Under the pieces are notes generated by a model. The model made no database searches and was not told where the DNA came from. It saw only the letters and a program-made list of their open reading frames with translations. Below, piece after piece: positions 6,413 to 6,884 of a stretch of 6,884 nucleotides of DNA; within the stretch, counting starts at the first letter, position 1, and every line of letters begins with the position of its first letter. The stretch lies in assembly GCA_012032965.1 (NCBI GenBank), contig JAAUPT010000090.1, forward strand, positions 1 through 6,884, given 5' to 3'. The position numbers were made by a program, and so were the translations under genes. The DNA is from Nitrospira sp. (lineage in GTDB: Bacteria; Nitrospirota; Nitrospiria; Nitrospirales; Nitrospiraceae).

Positions 6413-6884
6413 ATGACGATCTCTCGCCTCGTAGTGGGGAGTGCATTCTGGCTCAGTCTATCCATGAGCGATATCGTTCGTGGGGCTGAACCCCCTCTCC
6501 ATCCGGTGCCACTGTATGACAATCTCGGCATTCTCCATCATCCAATCACAACCAGCTCCATAAAGGCGCAACAATACTTCGATCAAGGGTTAAGGATGGT
6601 CTATGCCTTTAATCACGAGGAGGCCATTCTAGCGTTTGAAGCCGCCTCTCGCATTGACCCCACTGCCGCCATGGCCTACTGGGGGGTGGCTCTCGCATTA
6701 GGGCCAAATATCAATACGGCCATGAATAAAGCAGACAACCGACGCGCGTGGGAGGCCGTCCAGAAGGCCAAATTCCAGAGCGCTCATGTGAGTGCTGCCG
6801 AACGGGCCTACATCGACGCGATCAGTAAGCGGTATAGCCAAAAATCGCGGCCACGGGGACCTCTCGATCAAGTTTATGCGGAGG
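6413..6884 (+). CDS. secreted tetratricopeptide repeat protein (5' part)
   Basis: The frame is open from ATG 6413 to the right edge, giving 157 residues and no stop. Residues 1 to about 24 look like a Sec signal peptide (MTISRLVVGSAFWLSLS, then a likely cleavage near VRG/AEP). Residues about 52-85 form a TPR (YFDQGLRMVYAFNHEEAILA, then FEAASRIDP). The next helix is AMAYWGVALALGPNINTAMN, followed by helices containing AWEAVQKAK and AAERAYIDAIS. This resembles a family of long periplasmic TPR proteins of about 500 residues or more, often found in Nitrospira and related environmental bacteria. The function is not established; a role in protein-protein contacts in the periplasm is the general inference for TPR domains. 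The ribosome site is weak. An in-frame GTG at 6386 would give a longer n-region with two lysines and cannot be excluded. Confidence 0.8.
   Translation, partial: MTISRLVVGSAFWLSLSMSDIVRGAEPPLHPVPLYDNLGILHHPITTSSIKAQQYFDQGLRMVYAFNHEEAILAFEAASRIDPTAAMAYWGVALALGPNINTAMNKADNRRAWEAVQKAKFQSAHVSAAERAYIDAISKRYSQKSRPRGPLDQVYAE

Overview
The window looks like chromosomal DNA of a Gram-negative bacterium, most likely a Nitrospira-like member of the Nitrospirota. The grounds are moderate GC, a hopanoid C-3 methylase, a TldD/TldE pair, a signal-peptide TPR protein of a type common in that group, and an HTH/Zn-ribbon regulator coupled to a small TPR-like lipoprotein. The lineage is inferred from gene content and family resemblance, not measured.

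Layout. At the left edge a minus-strand gene begins at 46 and runs off the window. It is preceded by a perfect TGTGA-N6-TCACA palindrome (CRP/FNR type). Next on the minus strand is a two-gene unit (812 to 232): a COG3357-like HTH plus zinc-ribbon regulator, joined by an ATGA overlap to a small lipoprotein. Divergent from it, behind a 253 bp intergenic region, is hpnR (1066-2609), a cobalamin-binding radical SAM enzyme that methylates hopanoids at C-3. A possible hairpin follows, then the tldD-tldE operon (2761-5555), which encodes the two subunits of a zinc peptidase and is also joined by an ATGA overlap. Next come a promoter-like stretch, a gene for an unrecognised coiled-coil protein (about 5675-6341), and the 5' part of a secreted TPR protein (6413 to the right edge).

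The most striking feature is that hpnR, tldD and tldE are each broken by exactly one single-base frameshift, while both halves of each gene remain highly conserved and free of other lesions. The hypothetical gene at 5675-6341 shows signs of a fourth. The shifts run in both directions and three of the four sit in or beside short C or G runs. Sequencing or assembly indels are the simplest explanation; recent gene decay is the alternative. In hpnR the break falls at a proline codon just before the radical SAM cysteine motif, where a -1 slip of the same tRNA would restore the conserved sequence.

I see no CRISPR array, insertion sequence, tRNA or rRNA, and no strong sign of an undescribed multi-gene system. 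The less explained parts are the regulator/lipoprotein pair, the coiled-coil protein and the CRP-like operator.
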